Shown: positions 22,593 to 34,324 of the stretch, in pieces
Numbering within the stretch: the stretch's first letter is position 1
Layout: each line of letters begins with the position of its first letter
Program-made: the position numbers and the translations under genes
The notes under the pieces: generated by a model
What the model was told of the DNA's origin: nothing
The model's database searches: none
The model's input: only the letters and a program-made list of their open reading frames with translations
Assembly: GCA_905221605.1 (NCBI GenBank)
Contig: CAJNDS010002695.1
Span: 209,501-273,500, forward strand
Direction of reading: 5' to 3'
DNA length: 64,000 nucleotides
From: Symbiodinium natans
Taxonomy: Eukaryota; Sar; Dinophyceae; Suessiales; Symbiodiniaceae

Positions 22593-23408
22593 TCCTTCCT
22601 GCAATCGGGCCCTGACATCTACATCTCCGGAGTACTTCTGGGGTGAGACCTATGTCATTGTGGTGAAGACGAAGACACGCTGATACCAAAGGATGGGTAC
22701 ATCTCCTTGTCGGATGAGGCTGTGGACGTTTTGACTCGCACTGCCAATGCCGAAGTCACGCCAAGGACTGGATGAAGTTAGCTTGTTCGGGCTAGTTTGG
22801 AGACAGATCAAGGAACATTGTGGAAGCAAAGAAGATGCTGGGTTAATGTGGTTTCGCACTCCAAAAGCCTATCAAAACTTACAAGCTTCAAGGCTCATAC
22901 TTCCGTGACCTTGCAACGGAACCGACCTTAAACTTCGGGATGCATTTGACGCTTTCAGGACTCAGGACCCGCTGCTCAAAGTGAGCAATGGCCAAAGGCA
23001 GCTGAGATGCTGGAGCTGATCGCCAAGCCCTGTGAAGTAGATTCTGAACTGACACTTGAGCTGGTGCAAATCACAGCAAGGCCTGTGTCTCTCATGCAGC
23101 TGAAGCCGCCCTACGGGCAGTCGGCGCCGTCGAAGGAGAACACGGTGTTTTTTCCGAAGAAGCAGTGCGGACAGCGGCATTATCAAAAGCGTGAAGGGCT
23201 ATGGTCCAGAAGGGTATCAAGTTTGGTGTTCGGACGGGGCTGCCAACCGCACACTCAAAGCAGCCTTCGAACGGTATGAGCACGTCTTTTGCTTTCTTTG
23301 GTACATGGGATGCTTCTGGGGGCTTTTCAGAATGGCATCACCACCAGATGAGGAGCGATATGGGCGTATCTCGTTTTGGGCTGAAAGTGATGACGACTGG
23401 AAGAATTG
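22593..23408 (+). CDS. Multi-exon gene of unknown function
   Basis: The best exons are 23175-23273 (GIIKSVKGYGPEGYQVW, then SDGAANRTLKAAFE) and 23331-23408 (SPPDEERYGRISFWAESDDD). They join across a 57-nt GTATGA...TTTTCAG intron that splits an arginine codon in phase. Upstream candidates: 22593-22642 (GPDIYISGVLLG, donor GTGAGA), 22692-22763 (DGYISLSDEAVDVLTRTAN), about 22808-22890 (IKEHCGSKEDAGLMWFRTP), a short piece ending at GTGAGC near 22980 (TQDPLLK), and 23081-23142 (SHAAEAALRAVGAVEGEH). Their phases do not all agree, so some edges are wrong. No domain is recognised. A basic ORF at 23500-23858 may follow. Confidence 0.4.
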
Positions 23409-24154
23409 GTCGTGGCTGGGAATCAATTGGCGCGTACAATGGCTATGAGAGTGCGAAGTTCCAGTGGATTCTCTCCCAGCTTTTTGTCCCGACATGAGAA
23501 ACAGCACTTTCTAATGGGAAAGAATGATGGAGTTTGCTTGGGAGATCGCAAAGGGGAATGCTGGAAGGATAACAAGGCTGCGGAGTTCTGGAAAGTCTGC
23601 AGAAACGCTGCAAACGCTCTGCTCAAAGCAGAACGGACCCCCCACGGACAGAAGACTCCGCAAAGGACTCAGCCATCAAAAAGTACCCAAGCCCACGATG
23701 AACATGGAGAGCGCTCTGCGTGCGCAGACTACAGTCGGAAGAATATGACCGCACAGCAGAAGAAGACAGCGCCAAGTTTGCCGAAAGCCCAAGCCAGACC
23801 AGAGAAAGTTGCAGTTTCTGAGGGGCCTGCACAGTCCAGCTCGAACCCTGTACGATAATGATAGGATGGAGCCTTTGAGGTTGGCAGCCAATGCTACCGG
23901 CGGCCACCCTCGAAAGTTTTATCAGAAGAGTAGATGCCTGCCGAAAAGGGCAGTATGTACCCTTCTTGTTCGTGGTAAGCTTGAGCTGCATCAGATGGAC
24001 TGAAAGGTTGCCAGGGTTACGATGTGCGTGGCTTGTTTCTCCGTTTCATGCGATGGCACTAAGGAACTGCTAAGGCAGGCGTAATTGGATCTTACCCCAT
24101 CACGTGGCTTTCATGTCCAGCAGTGCACACAATCAATCTTGAGCCCAAACTCAC

Positions 24155-24642
24155 CATCCAAATGGATCATGGATGGTCATCTTAATCATAATCAGCGCCA
24201 AAATTCTACCATGGGTTTGTCTAGGCGGGAACACTGCTGCCAGGGTCGACAGCTCGTAGACGCCTAGCGAAGTTCCCGAAGCAAGAGGTCCGCCCATGAC
24301 ATGAGCTCCAACACTCTGGTCCAGGGTGAAGATAGCTACAAGAACCGCTTCGACGTGCTGCAGCTCAAGCCGGCGACTTAACAACGCAGGCACTGCAACA
24401 CTCCAGCCTTCACTTTGACAGCTTCCAAGACATCGTTCGGGCGAGGCTGTCCCGCGTCGAAGTAGACTGCTAGGATCTGCTAGGTTGTGAATGAAGCCCA
24501 GACTCCTCACACTAAGGTCGGACATGATGGGGATTAGCAGCAAATTTGCCATCGTGATGGGCGTCAGCTTTTCGCAGGCGGGCAGAGAGGTTGAGAAGTC
24601 TTGGAAAGTCGACGCGGTCGACAAGTATCGAAAAGTGGACAA
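24155..24642 (-). CDS. Minus-strand exon(s), unknown function
   Basis: On the minus strand an open frame ends in HDPFG at a GTGAGT donor (24154-24149). Its last third, HVMGGPLASGTSLGVYE followed by a hydrophobic ALIMIKM stretch, looks coding. The preceding part contains VEAVLVAIFTLDQ. Upstream coding is less convincing because the DNA between 24590 and 24720 is dominated by TCGAAAAGT-like words. No family is recognised. This is one of the few minus-strand signals in the window. Confidence 0.3.
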
Positions 24643-24962
24643 TCCTCATCCCTAAAAGTCCCAAGATGCCCGAAAAGTCAAAAGCAGTCGAAAGCCGAGC
24701 ACGTTTCGATGTCGATGTCTTGATTAGCCCAGAGTCGAACTTTAAACTGTTTACTTGTAGGGATGATACGGTTAGCTGCTGTATTCTCGGTGATTTGGTG
24801 AATTGAAATATGATGTTTGCGAGTGACTCTCCAAAGATGTCGGTGAATAATGACTTTTGGTTGGCCGCTGTTTTCCCATGAACTGCGGCGAGCTTTGGGA
24901 GGTAACTTGAGTCCTTTTCCTTCTGAGACAAAAAATCTTCCTAGACTCACCAACGCCACAAG

Positions 24963-26005
24963 ACAAGGCTCACGCGGCCCTTTTGTTCCCCACACACCGC
25001 CACAAGCAGGCCCTCTATGCCCTGCCGCTGGCGGTAGCCATGTCTCCAGCGCCGGCGAAGTCTCGGCTGGCAGTCCGGGCGGCTGGCTGGGCAGGCTGAC
25101 TGTTATTGGGAATTCGGGAGATTGTAGCCCCAAGCTGAACAAGATTACGAAGTGCATGATCCAGGCGTAGGGCCTAATTAGGGGCTTGAGGACTTTTAGG
25201 GGGGTTTGGAGTTCCAAAGGTATGCAGTGCTGGAGACTGAAATCTGGGGTCCTGAAAGCCCAGTGACCCCAAACACAGCAGTCGAAGACGTGCAGAAGTG
25301 GCAAGAACCCATGCCTTCTTTCTTGATGCGCATTGTTACAGAGCACACAGCCTGAGCTTTAAATCGTCCCAAACACCGAAGCCAAGCTAGATCTTCAAGA
25401 CGAAGAGAACCTCCAATAAAACAAGCTCCGGCCCCATCCACAAACCCAGGAATAGAGAAAACCTCAAGCCGCGTGCTGAGAGGTGTTGGGCTTGCCGCAT
25501 TTGGCTTGCTCCTGGAGGCCTTCTCTGGAGACACCAAATCCCTACTAGCCCTGAGACTTTCGCACATTGGAAGGGGGGTTTTGGGTATTAGGGAAATGGG
25601 CCCTGCCGTCCCGAAGAAGGGGAGGCTGGAATTGAGTTGTAAGAAGTGGGGCTTGGACAAGGGCTTCTACGTCTTTGAAGGGTGACACTCTGTGATTCTG
25701 TTGCCCCTCTAGGATCTGTACGTTGGGGGGACCCGGTCTCACAGAATGCTTGTAGCTGAGCAGAATATGGGGTTAAGACTGTTAAGAGACTTCAGATGTC
25801 TCTTTCTGGAGCTCCAGGCACAGGTCCAGCGCAAACAACCCAAAAAACCACAACATGGAGCAATGCCACAGGGCCGCTAGCCCGAGCACTCGTTTCCCAG
25901 GCCACCCCGCATCAACCGAAACGGCGCCACTCGCAGAAACCGAGGCCTGCGCGGACGAGCAGAAGCTCGCAGCCAAAAGGAAAGCTCCGAAGCTTGATCC
26001 GCGAG
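24963..26005 (+). CDS. Candidate exons, unknown gene
   Basis: 24963-25094 follows GCCACAAG and ends at a GC donor. It encodes a mildly hydrophobic peptide with KQALYALPLAVAMSPAP. About 25473-25560 gives GLAAFGLLLEAFSGDTKSLL. 25901-26005 follows TTTCCCAG and encodes TETAPLAETEACADEQ then a basic KRKAPKLD that could be a nuclear localisation signal, ending at a GA donor. No joins are proven. Confidence 0.3.
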
Positions 26006-27066
26006 GAGCTTTGAGTTGGCCCTGCCACGCCGCCACGCCTGCGGGTCCTTCTCCGTCAGCGAGCACTGCCCCGAAGACCCCAACCTCCACCCCTATTTTG
26101 CTTGTGTCACGCGGGTGCGATCTGGGGTGAGGGAAGGCTTGCGACTTCAGGAGCTTTAGGGGCTTAGGAGTCCAGCTTGTCTGGCTTTGCATTTCGAATG
26201 TACAAGCTGCCAGAATGGCTTGTTTTGCTTGTTGGTAGCCCGGCACAAGAGCTTCATGTATCTTCATGTCACGCCCCAAAGCAGCCCTAGCGGCAGCTCT
26301 CTGCGTGCTCAGACACCAGACAAGGGTTGGGACTCGGGACACGAACGAGTCGGCCGTTTAGGATTACATGTCTGGCCATCTTGGAAGTGAGCCTGAAAGG
26401 GTGGCAACTGGTGGCAACAGGCGCATGGCGTGCGACGCGTTGTCCCAAACCGCAGAATATACAGTTGGCTACAGGACCCCCCGGCACGGAAATGCTCCAA
26501 TGCATGCATCAACGCACCTCCGACTTCTTCCAAGTTATGGGTGTCTGCTTACGAATGTGCACGGCCTTCCGTGATCTGTGCAATTATTGACCCTTTGTTT
26601 GGACAGTTGCGCACGAATGAGAACAACTATATGTTTAAAATACGCTTGCTCGGTGTTCCGCCAGCTAGTCACACGACTATCGAAAGATATCCAACTGCTG
26701 TGTCGGCTTTTTTACCTCCACACACTAAACGCTTGAAGCCGGCCTAACTTTTGGATCGACCCTCAAGCACCCCAAAACGGTCACAATCATTAGTAGACCG
26801 ACATATTCTCAAAATACAATGTTTAACGATTGGCGACAACAGAGCAGTCATTCATCAACACACACTCTCTTGTCAGACATGTATCCGAGGGCACTTTTGG
26901 GGTTTGGAGGGCGACGTTTCGGCGCTTCAGGATCATTTACAAAGCTCAGAACTCACTCTGCTCATGTAGAAACTGTTCAGTGCGCGATCCCAGGCCGTGA
27001 AATGCTGCAAGTTGGAGTCGAAATGTGCAAGTTGCAACGATTCGGATGGGTTCGTTGCGAGTTGAG

Positions 27067-27336
27067 TGTGTGGACAAGCCATACCGATTGACCAATGGCA
27101 AGGACAAGTACTCAGACCATCTGTTGATGTTTGTTGGGTACGAGCTTGAACCGTAGCTACCAGCATGTGCATGTAGTTTGGGCCTAAATTGCAGTTGAAG
27201 AAGTGCTCGAGTTTGTGTGAGTAGCACACACCTGTTCTTCCTGGATATGTTTAAAAGGATGGCTGCCAAAATTGAAGTCAAATCAGTACGTGCATACGAG
27301 GACGCTGTGATTTCGCTGCAGTTTCGAGATATCTGA
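27067..27336 (+). CDS. Candidate exons, unknown gene
   Basis: 27067-27137 encodes VDKPYRLTNGKDKYSDHLL and ends at a GTACGA donor. A frame from about 27199 to TGA at 27334 contains LFFLDMFKRMAAKIEVKS and would make a terminal exon. Between 26150 and 27060 there are only weak frames, one of them (26600-26745) coding-like near LRTNENNYMFKIRLL. Confidence 0.3.
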
Positions 27337-28020
27337 GTAGCCCCTTCAGCCTCAACACGTGATGCCCGAGTCTCAACCAAAACCAAGAGTCCAAGAGTTT
27401 GAAGCAACACAATCACATATGCTCTTCAGCTCCGAAAGCCTCGGTCAGCCAAGGAAACAACCCGTCATGGAGGGCCTCTACAGCAACCCAATGGCATTAA
27501 GTTTTCCAGACCCATGTGACCAGTGAATTTGCGTTGACTTCGGTTCAGTAGAGGAGTGTTTGGGGGGACAGGGGTCGTTTGAGGGCTGGTGGTGGAGGCA
27601 TGGACGGGAGCACGAGCACAACTCGCGTCTTGTACCGCGCGAGCTCGGGTGCGCCGAAGATGTCAGATGCGCCCATGTTTTCGTGCATGCCATGGTCACG
27701 CAAGGGTGCGTTATTTGCAGTTTGTGTTGTTCGACTGCGCATAACAAGCTTTGCGTGCCGAAACTACTCGTATTTGTCGTAGAGTACACTTCTCCACCAC
27801 GGTTTACATGCAAGGCCAACGACAGCATGCTGGCTGGAAGTTCACTGGCTTCGTCGTAAACGGGTCATCTCGGTCTCGCAAAACAAGAGAAAGACAAAGC
27901 GCCCTTTCATGAAGTCGTGTAGGGTTGCATGTTTGAGCCTTACGCCACAGACCACAACCTGAAGCTGAAAAAGCTCATTACCCTCGAGCCCCAAACCCCT
28001 TGCAGCCAAGGCTACTGCAG

Positions 28021-28500
28021 GTGGGGGGCTGGCAGCGGAGGTTTGCTACACTGCGGGCAAACAGACAGTTGTTGCATGCATGCGCGCAGGCATCCGAACT
28101 ATCTCGGCGAGTTCATCTTTCATTGCGGGATCTCGTTTCTTACTTGGAATCTGGTGCGCTCTTCACACTTGCTAGCTTATTCGCATATTTGTACATTGTC
28201 AACAATGAAACTGTGCTAGTTGGCCCCATGATGGCCAACAGAGAGCAATGGGCAATCTCTCCGGCAAGGTGCATGGGCCTGTGTGGGACTCCAATTCAGG
28301 TCGCAGCCTGTGTGCACTCCTCAGAGAAGGTAGCCAGCACAGCATTGGCGGCTATGAAGCTCGGAAATGCAGAGGTGTTTCCAACCTTCTTCATGGCCTT
28401 CACGCTTCACAACTCGGCTGCACGGTCCGACAAGGTTCTGCAAACCGGGAGTCGGGAGAATCGGGAGAAGCTTCAGCTTGCGGTCACCGTAGGAAGCTGA
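28021..28500 (+). CDS. PH-domain-like exon(s), tentative
   Basis: After CTACTGCAG an exon of 133 nt (28021-28153, donor GTGCGC) begins VGGWQRRFATLRANRQLL and continues as amphipathic helix/strand. A W-x-R-F-x-x-L opening is the typical first strand pair of a pleckstrin homology domain, which binds phosphoinositides or proteins at membranes. In one reading the frame stays open to 28500 and ends FTLHNSAARSDKVL...SRENREKLQLAV, which resembles the last strand and C-terminal helix of PH domains. The middle is atypical. The domain call is a similarity judgement by eye. A further exon-like frame, 28499-28597, with YKNCDGYAQWVESTP follows. Confidence 0.35.
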   Translation: MGGWQRRFATLRANRQLLHACAQASELSRRVHLSLRDLVSYLESGALFTLASLFAYLYIVNNETVLVGPMMANREQWAISPARCMGLCGTPIQVAACVHSSEKVASTALAAMKLGNAEVFPTFFMAFTLHNSAARSDKVLQTGSRENREKLQLAVTVGS

Positions 28501-29553
28501 CCACCGGTACAAGAACTGCGATGGCTATGCGCAGTGGGTGGAGAGTACCCCGATCTTGTTCCCAGGACCAACTGCTTGCTGTTGTAGCAAAGACTGATCA
28601 TGACCTGATCATAGCTGCGGCATGCAGGATCCAAGGGCGACTTCGTGAAGCTTGCATCCTAGATCAAGATGGAGTCACCAATGGTTTGTGCTGCACCAGC
28701 GGGAGGCAAGCTCGCAATCACTGGGTGATTAGGCGCCTTCCCATGGCTTGATTCCTACCTCGATATCCCCAACACGGAAATTGCGGCATGAAGCCCTGCG
28801 GTCCCGATACCCCGATACCCGTGACACCTTGCCCAGGATTAGGGGGTCTCAGACTGCAGCCTCCAGGTGCTTCTGATTGGCTCGAAGGAGGACAACCACC
28901 TGACGATGCATGGGTCTCCTGGGAAGTCGACATGAAGTGAGTCCCTGGAAGAAGCCAAGAAGCAGTCCTCTGAAGATGCGCTGCGCCGGCATCGAAGCTC
29001 CTACCGCCCAGGTGGTCACGAGGGCTTAGGATTCAAGATTTAACCCTTTAGGCATTACTGCCTACAAGCTGTGCTGTTGCTACCGGAGTGAAGTGGGCAT
29101 GATCACCAAAAGCCTTGTCGCCCAAAGATCCAGCCCGTGTCTAGCCATTGCAAGCACAGATCAGCCTTCTTGCACCCCGAGACTCGGCTCTTCCACTTAC
29201 AGGGCCTGACGTCTCCATGACAGTCTCCAACCTTCTCGTTTTTGGCCCGAGAACCACGTTCCCCACAATCATCTCGTCCGTAGTGTAAGAGAAGTCGACG
29301 GCAATGTCTTACAGGTTGCGAAGGGTTAGGCCAGCCAGAGGCGACAGAGCTGCGCTGGTGCCACAAAGCGAAAATGGGGCCGAGGGCTCTTCATGCAGAA
29401 CTTGCAGCTTCAGGGACCAGCACGCATGTAAAACATATTTCGTTCGTGATTCCAAGTGGCTCCAGAGCTTGCACAGCCACCCCCTTGCTGTATATGCGCC
29501 ACTATCGCAGCGTGAGCGAGGTCAACATCATGCTTGCATTGACCAACGTTTAG

Positions 29554-30665
29554 GAAAGGCTTCAGCGCTCACAAAGCAGACTTGGGGCATCCCCAGGCCT
29601 GACCTTGGAGGACATGGTCGGCGGCTCTGACGTGAACCTGGCCATTAATTCTTGCGACACGACTTAAGATCTGCGTCTAAGAACACACGCGTTACTGCAT
29701 GGCCAGGCAGCATTTTGCAAGAAGATCGATGCAAAGCCCAGCGAGTGCTCCTGCAAAGTCACTCTTCGTCACAAATCCCTTTATGTCGCAGTGGGCCTCG
29801 AAGGTACAAGGAGTTTCTGGAGGAGTGGCCCTTCAGTGAGCAGGCATCACTATGATCCCAGCTTTGTCAGTCCGGCAGCACCATGCCCCATGCAGAACAT
29901 CCAGTCAGAGCGTAATCGAGGCTTTCTCGCTCGCACCGAAGAGCAAGCTCCCCCCCCCATGCCTCGTCAGGCAAGAGCTCTCGCATGGCTTCAGCCTCCA
30001 AAGAAGAAGAGGATGCCACGTCCCAAACCCTAAATGTTGTGTCCATCGAGTGATCACCGATGACTTCATCTCAACCGTTCCTGCGGGTAGGGCCGTAGTC
30101 AGGGGAAGGCCTTGGCACCAAACTGGTGTTCCTGGAGTTCGAGGTATGTTCCAAAATCCGGACGACAATGCTGTTGCATCAAGAGAGTCGAGACTCCACG
30201 GGACTCGGTCTTTAAGGATGTCTGGTTTCCAGAGTCGTTGCAGGTTCCGAAGCAACTGGAGCGGCCCGAGCCAAGGCCTTAGCTATCCCAACGCTGCTGG
30301 CGAAACAGTAACTCATAATCTCGATTTCAAAGAGATGACCGGCAACGGGCAACTTTGCCAATTTCAAGAAATGTTCGATTCTGGCGAATACGGGGGGACC
30401 ATTGGACACAGACGGGAGCCTGTCCCAACACGCGCTGGGAAAGGCACAGGGCTGCAGGAAGCCTCGAAGATTCCCGCATTCGTTTCATCCTAGATGTTGG
30501 GCCCCGTTTATGGCTGCAAGGGCCCGTTCAGCAGCCCCCAGGTTGAAGGTATCGAAGCAAGCACTCCACTTCTTCAGAGTTTCAGTTCGCCAGGAAGTTG
30601 TCACAATGTCACCAGTTCGAGCTCATTATTCCAAGATTCTGTCACAGCTGCAACAGCTGGACTAA
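29554..30665 (+). CDS. Series of candidate exons ending at a stop, unknown gene
   Basis: 29554-29643 follows CGTTTAG and encodes GASPGLTLEDMVGGSDV. A short exon near 29809-29842 encodes YKEFLEEWPF with a GTGAGC donor. About 29940-30050 is Ser/Glu-rich (SSRMASASKEEEDATSQ). 30103-30143 encodes GEGLGTKLVFLEFE with a GTATGT donor. A frame ending at TAA 30663 contains SVRQEVVTMSPVRAHYSK. All are + strand, but joins are unproven. Between 28760 and 29460 I see no supportable gene. Confidence 0.3.
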
Positions 30666-30861
30666 GGCAAGGCTACTGTGATCACGCACTGGCTTCTACA
30701 TACAATGCTTCTCTAAGTGAAGCTAGAGATGGTAAGCTCTTCCGACTTCCTGTTTAACGACGTCTGCAAGTACCATCGGATCAACTCCACGTCCACCCTT
30801 AGTACTCTTGTCCTGCTGCTTCCAGCAAGACCCAAGCCGCAAATCAGGTAAACCGAGCAAG

Positions 30862-31098
30862 TTCAAGAGGCGGAATTTCCAGAAGAAGCGGAAGTTCCGC
30901 AAGCAGAAGCCCGGCTTCGTTGAGTATTTTTTTCCTTTGCAAGTTTTGTTCCAGCTGTTTTTTTTCCAATATTTTCTGGCAACTCAATACATGTTGGCAT
31001 ATTTGTCTCTGTCTTCCTGCTCGCTGTCACCTAGGAGGGACGATGAACCAAGATCCGAAGTCGACAAAAGCCAATCTCGACCGAGGAGGCAGAAGTGA
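30862..31098 (+). CDS. 3' end of a gene for a basic Lys/Arg-rich protein
   Basis: Exon 30862-30923 encodes FKRRNFQKKRKFRKQKPGF and stops two bases into a glutamate codon at a GTATTT donor. Exon 31035-31098, after TCACCTAG, supplies the third base, then RDDEPRSEVDKSQSRPRRQK and TGA. The 111-nt intron has no in-frame stop and is a multiple of three. The product tail is highly basic and probably nuclear or RNA-binding, but no family is recognised. The upstream part (30808-30853) may be another exon. Confidence 0.45.
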   Translation, partial: FKRRNFQKKRKFRKQKPGFVEYFFPLQVLFQLFFFQYFLATQYMLAYLSLSSCSLSPRRDDEPRSEVDKSQSRPRRQK

Positions 31099-32369
31099 CC
31101 TGCTTGTGCAGCTACCTTCTTCTTCTCTGATTAGACATGTGTGCTCGCCGCGCAAGGTCCTGTGCGTGTTCCATTCACGAATTCGTGCTCCTGCCGATAT
31201 AGGTCTGGTGCAGTTTTCGCTCTTGCGCCGGGAAACCTGGCACACTCGTACTTTCCAGCATGTTGGGCTGTTCGATGGCGTCCGTCCAGTCAAAGGGGAT
31301 TTTTTCGTGTCGCGGTGTTTGCAGATGGCGCCCGCGCCTTGGTTCCGTTCGCGCGCTCCTCGTGAAGTGCATGCCTGTCGTCGCCTGTACTTTAAAAAGA
31401 AAAACGGAGCACGCGGAGGGCGTCCGCAGCTCCTTTGGCTGGAATGTTACCTTGTGTAGCACCAAGGCAGTACGCGGAGGGCATCCGGAGTTCAATGTTT
31501 TGGGAGTACTCTTGGAATGCTGGTTCGTGTTCCTATGGTCTCTTGCTGTTTGGGGTCTGCGCTGTCATAATGCATCTATGTACTGAAGACCAAGCCGAAG
31601 CCCCTGAACATTGGAGCCGAAAATGTTAAGGCATTCAAGGGCTTCATGCGCGATTCAAGGGCTTACCAGTCGGGGTGTTTTTTGTTCGCATGAGGGCTCG
31701 GGAACATTCGGGAACTAAAGACTAGGACTGGGCACTGCAAAAAGCTCCCCGAGAATCCGCCCGTGCGTTTATCGTGATGTGGTCCCCTAGTGACTCTATT
31801 CCGCAACTTGCTACGAGACCCTGGCGGTGGCCATGAATTGACACAGAGCATGGATGTAAGGGTTCAGAGCTGTAGGGGGTTTGGTGTGCAGGGTCTCTGG
31901 AGCTTTTGGGTGGTGGCTCAGGTCAAGTTTCAAGAGGAAGTCCTGAACCCCGTCCCAAGCCAGGCTCTTCACCCTTTCAGGCGTAATTAGCCTCAACCGT
32001 ACACCCTGAAGTGAGTGCCCGAAATCTCAAAGTTATGCAAAGCACGAAGAATTTAAGTCAACGCCACCTCTTCGAGTCACGTAGGCCGCGGCGACAGCGC
32101 CCCGATTTTGACGAAGGCCGCTTTGAGGCGCGTGCCCGTTTTTCGGGGTTAAGGAATTTCAGGGCGTGCAATTCTCCGAGAAATTCGCAACATGTAATTA
32201 GAGCCATCTGCAAGGGATGAGTGCATCCTGTTGAATGCATGCCTGAGACAGGCCGATCGGTCAGATCTCTTCTCACGGGCTGAGCTGTGAATGCTCGGCA
32301 GCGAAGTGTTGGCAAGGGAGGTGCTGGTTAGACAGCCTTCGACGCTTCTAGAGCTGCACAGCCTGAACC

Positions 32370-32462
32370 AGTAAGCGCCTGCATCAGCCACCTCGAAGCC
32401 CCACTCGGAAACCAAGAGTCCTGAAGAATACAGATACTCCGACTGGGACAAAGTGCCAAGCT
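32370..32462 (-). CDS. Minus-strand exon candidate
   Basis: Reading leftward after GTTGACAG, the peptide SEYLYSSGLLVSEWGFEV and the following DAGAYWF look coding. The frame continues weakly to 32149. No family is recognised and no partner exon was found. Confidence 0.25.
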
Positions 32463-32858
32463 CTGTCAACATTGGAAAATGCCAACCGCCAGCTCCTCTG
32501 CCACCAGGGCAAGCTTCTTGTCACTTCCGTAGCGCGCGCTGCGGAACAGCATGCTCAACTCACTTCGTGTGGGAGCAAGTTTATCTGTTATTCTGTTGAG
32601 CTTCAACTGATGTTGTCGCAACTACATCCTATCCTCAACCCACAAAGCCCTCAACTTTACCTCGAATCCCTAGGCCCTCAAGGCCCGGGCTCAGGGAAGT
32701 AGGGCTGCGTCCTGGACGCTTCGCGGAGGAAGCACGGCAGAAAATCTCAGGGCTGGACCGTCGCTGCAACCGTGAAGCGGACATTTTTTAGCTGTTTATA
32801 GAGTTCAGTTCTGAACGGAAGTTCGAGCTTTCTCAAAACGAGGTACCGAGAAGTACGG

Positions 32859-33146
32859 GTGCGACTGCTGCACGCGTTGATGCAAAGCGACTTCAACGGA
32901 AGGTGCACCACTGCTGTTGGCTTGCGACGCAATCGGGTCCGAAGGAATGCTTGTTCTTGCTTTCATCTCTGGCCGAACATGCCGGCCAGGCAGTACGATG
33001 CTGTTTTTTGCGAGAAGGCTCTCCTGTCACACATCCTGTCAAGCCGCGATCTGCGTCGTAAGTTCCAAAAGGCGCTCGCCACGATTGCAGACCAGTTCGG
33101 CTCCAAGCTCCTGCCATATCATCTTAGGAGAGCGTCAAGGCAGTGA
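32859..33146 (+). CDS. Open frame with coding-like C-terminus
   Basis: The last 53 codons, from about 32985 to TGA at 33144, form a helical, charged peptide containing YDAVFCEKALLSHILSSRD and FQKALATIADQFGSK. The first part is less coding-like. A GTAAGT inside it (33058) could alternatively be a donor. An upstream exon candidate, 32511-32570, encodes GKLLVTSVARAAEQHAQL with a GTGTGG donor. Confidence 0.35.
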   Translation: MRLLHALMQSDFNGRCTTAVGLRRNRVRRNACSCFHLWPNMPARQYDAVFCEKALLSHILSSRDLRRKFQKALATIADQFGSKLLPYHLRRASRQ

Positions 33147-33796
33147 ACGTTGACGTCTTGAGTCCTCTCACTGGATCCACTCAGGCGAAGACTCTGCTAC
33201 CAGATGCGAGCTCTTTGCAGGCAACCCCTGAGTGAATGCGGCCATGGTGTAAGATGCTCAGATTGCCCAAGTCCAAGACGCAGCGCAGGACAGTGCAAGC
33301 AGCCGCTGGCGGCAATGTGGGCAGAAACTCTGCCCGACTCTGAGGCACTTAGGCATAGAGTGGCAAACAATGCTGCAACAGAGCTCGTGTTTTGCATTTA
33401 GAGCCGTTAGGGTTAAGGATCTGTGAGGCAATTTGACTCTCCTACCCATCAGAGGCGGCCGAGAACCAAGCCAGCGGCCCCCAGTATTGACTTGTAAAGG
33501 CTTCTTCAAGTACTTTCCAGAGCGGCAGGGCCAAATTTCCCCAAACAGTGTGTCAGCACTGACAGACTAACAGGGGCTAGGTCGCCTAGTACGCTCCGGA
33601 CCATGGGTTTTTCTCGAAGCTTGCTCGCATTTTGCACCAAAATCGCGCTCTCGTCTCTGCGCGGGCGTGGCCGCGCTCGCCCTGCATAAAACTCTCATCG
33701 CTGATTGACTGTTAGGTTACGTGCGAAGCTGTCATCGCTTTGGACTTCTGGGATGACATGGTCTGACTGTTCGGGGTCTACGCTGGCATACTGCAG

Positions 33797-34090
33797 AGAG
33801 CAACCCGCAAGACGTGCAGCTGCAAGTGGCGACAAGGCTCTTCGTCAGCAGCTGGCCCTCTTACACCAGAGGAGCGCTTCAGTTCGCGGGCTTCAGGGTC
33901 TCGGGTGAGTGGGCTCTGTGCGGGTGGCGGGTTTAACCAGAGCTCCTCCAAGAAAGATGCTAGAGCCGCTACAAGTAAAGTCCCAACTCTGGGCTCGGAA
34001 GACACTTTGCTTCTCCCACTCCCACGCCCACTCGCATTGTGGAGGAAGGTGCGCCGAGAAGCGGACCAGGCAAGGGAGGGCCTGGGATGA
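33797..34090 (+). CDS. Two candidate exons of an unknown gene
   Basis: 33797-33904 lies between TACTGCAG and a GTGAGT donor and encodes NPQDVQLQVATRLFVSSW then YTRGALQFAGFRV. The following frame to TGA at 34088, with SSSKKDARAATSKVPTLGS and ALWRKVRREADQAREG, would be a terminal exon, though its acceptor is not clear. No family is recognised. Confidence 0.35.
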   Translation, partial: RATRKTCSCKWRQGSSSAAGPLTPEERFSSRASGSRVSGLCAGGGFNQSSSKKDARAATSKVPTLGSEDTLLLPLPRPLALWRKVRREADQAREGLG

Positions 34091-34324
34091 CTCGTTACCC
34101 TCAGCATCCCCAAGCCCCTAACACCCCCCCGCCCCTCCAAGGCCAACCTTGAAGCCCCCGACAGCGCCAGGCTGCCACGCAGGAGGGCGGCCAGGGCCTG
34201 CGCAACTGGCGCCCCTCCGCCGGACTCTGAGAACGCCTACTGGACATATGAGTTCAGAGCCTCATGGTCGTGGACTTCAGGATCACGGGGACCGAAGCCT
34301 GATAAAGTCCTACAGTAGGTCTTG

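Noticed and set aside
24678-25346. 222-codon minus-strand frame
   Set aside because: It lies opposite a more coding-like + strand exon (24963-25094) and has poor protein composition.
29852-30493. 213-codon + strand frame as one protein
   Set aside because: Several short segments in other frames have better coding character and splice borders; the long frame looks like chance.
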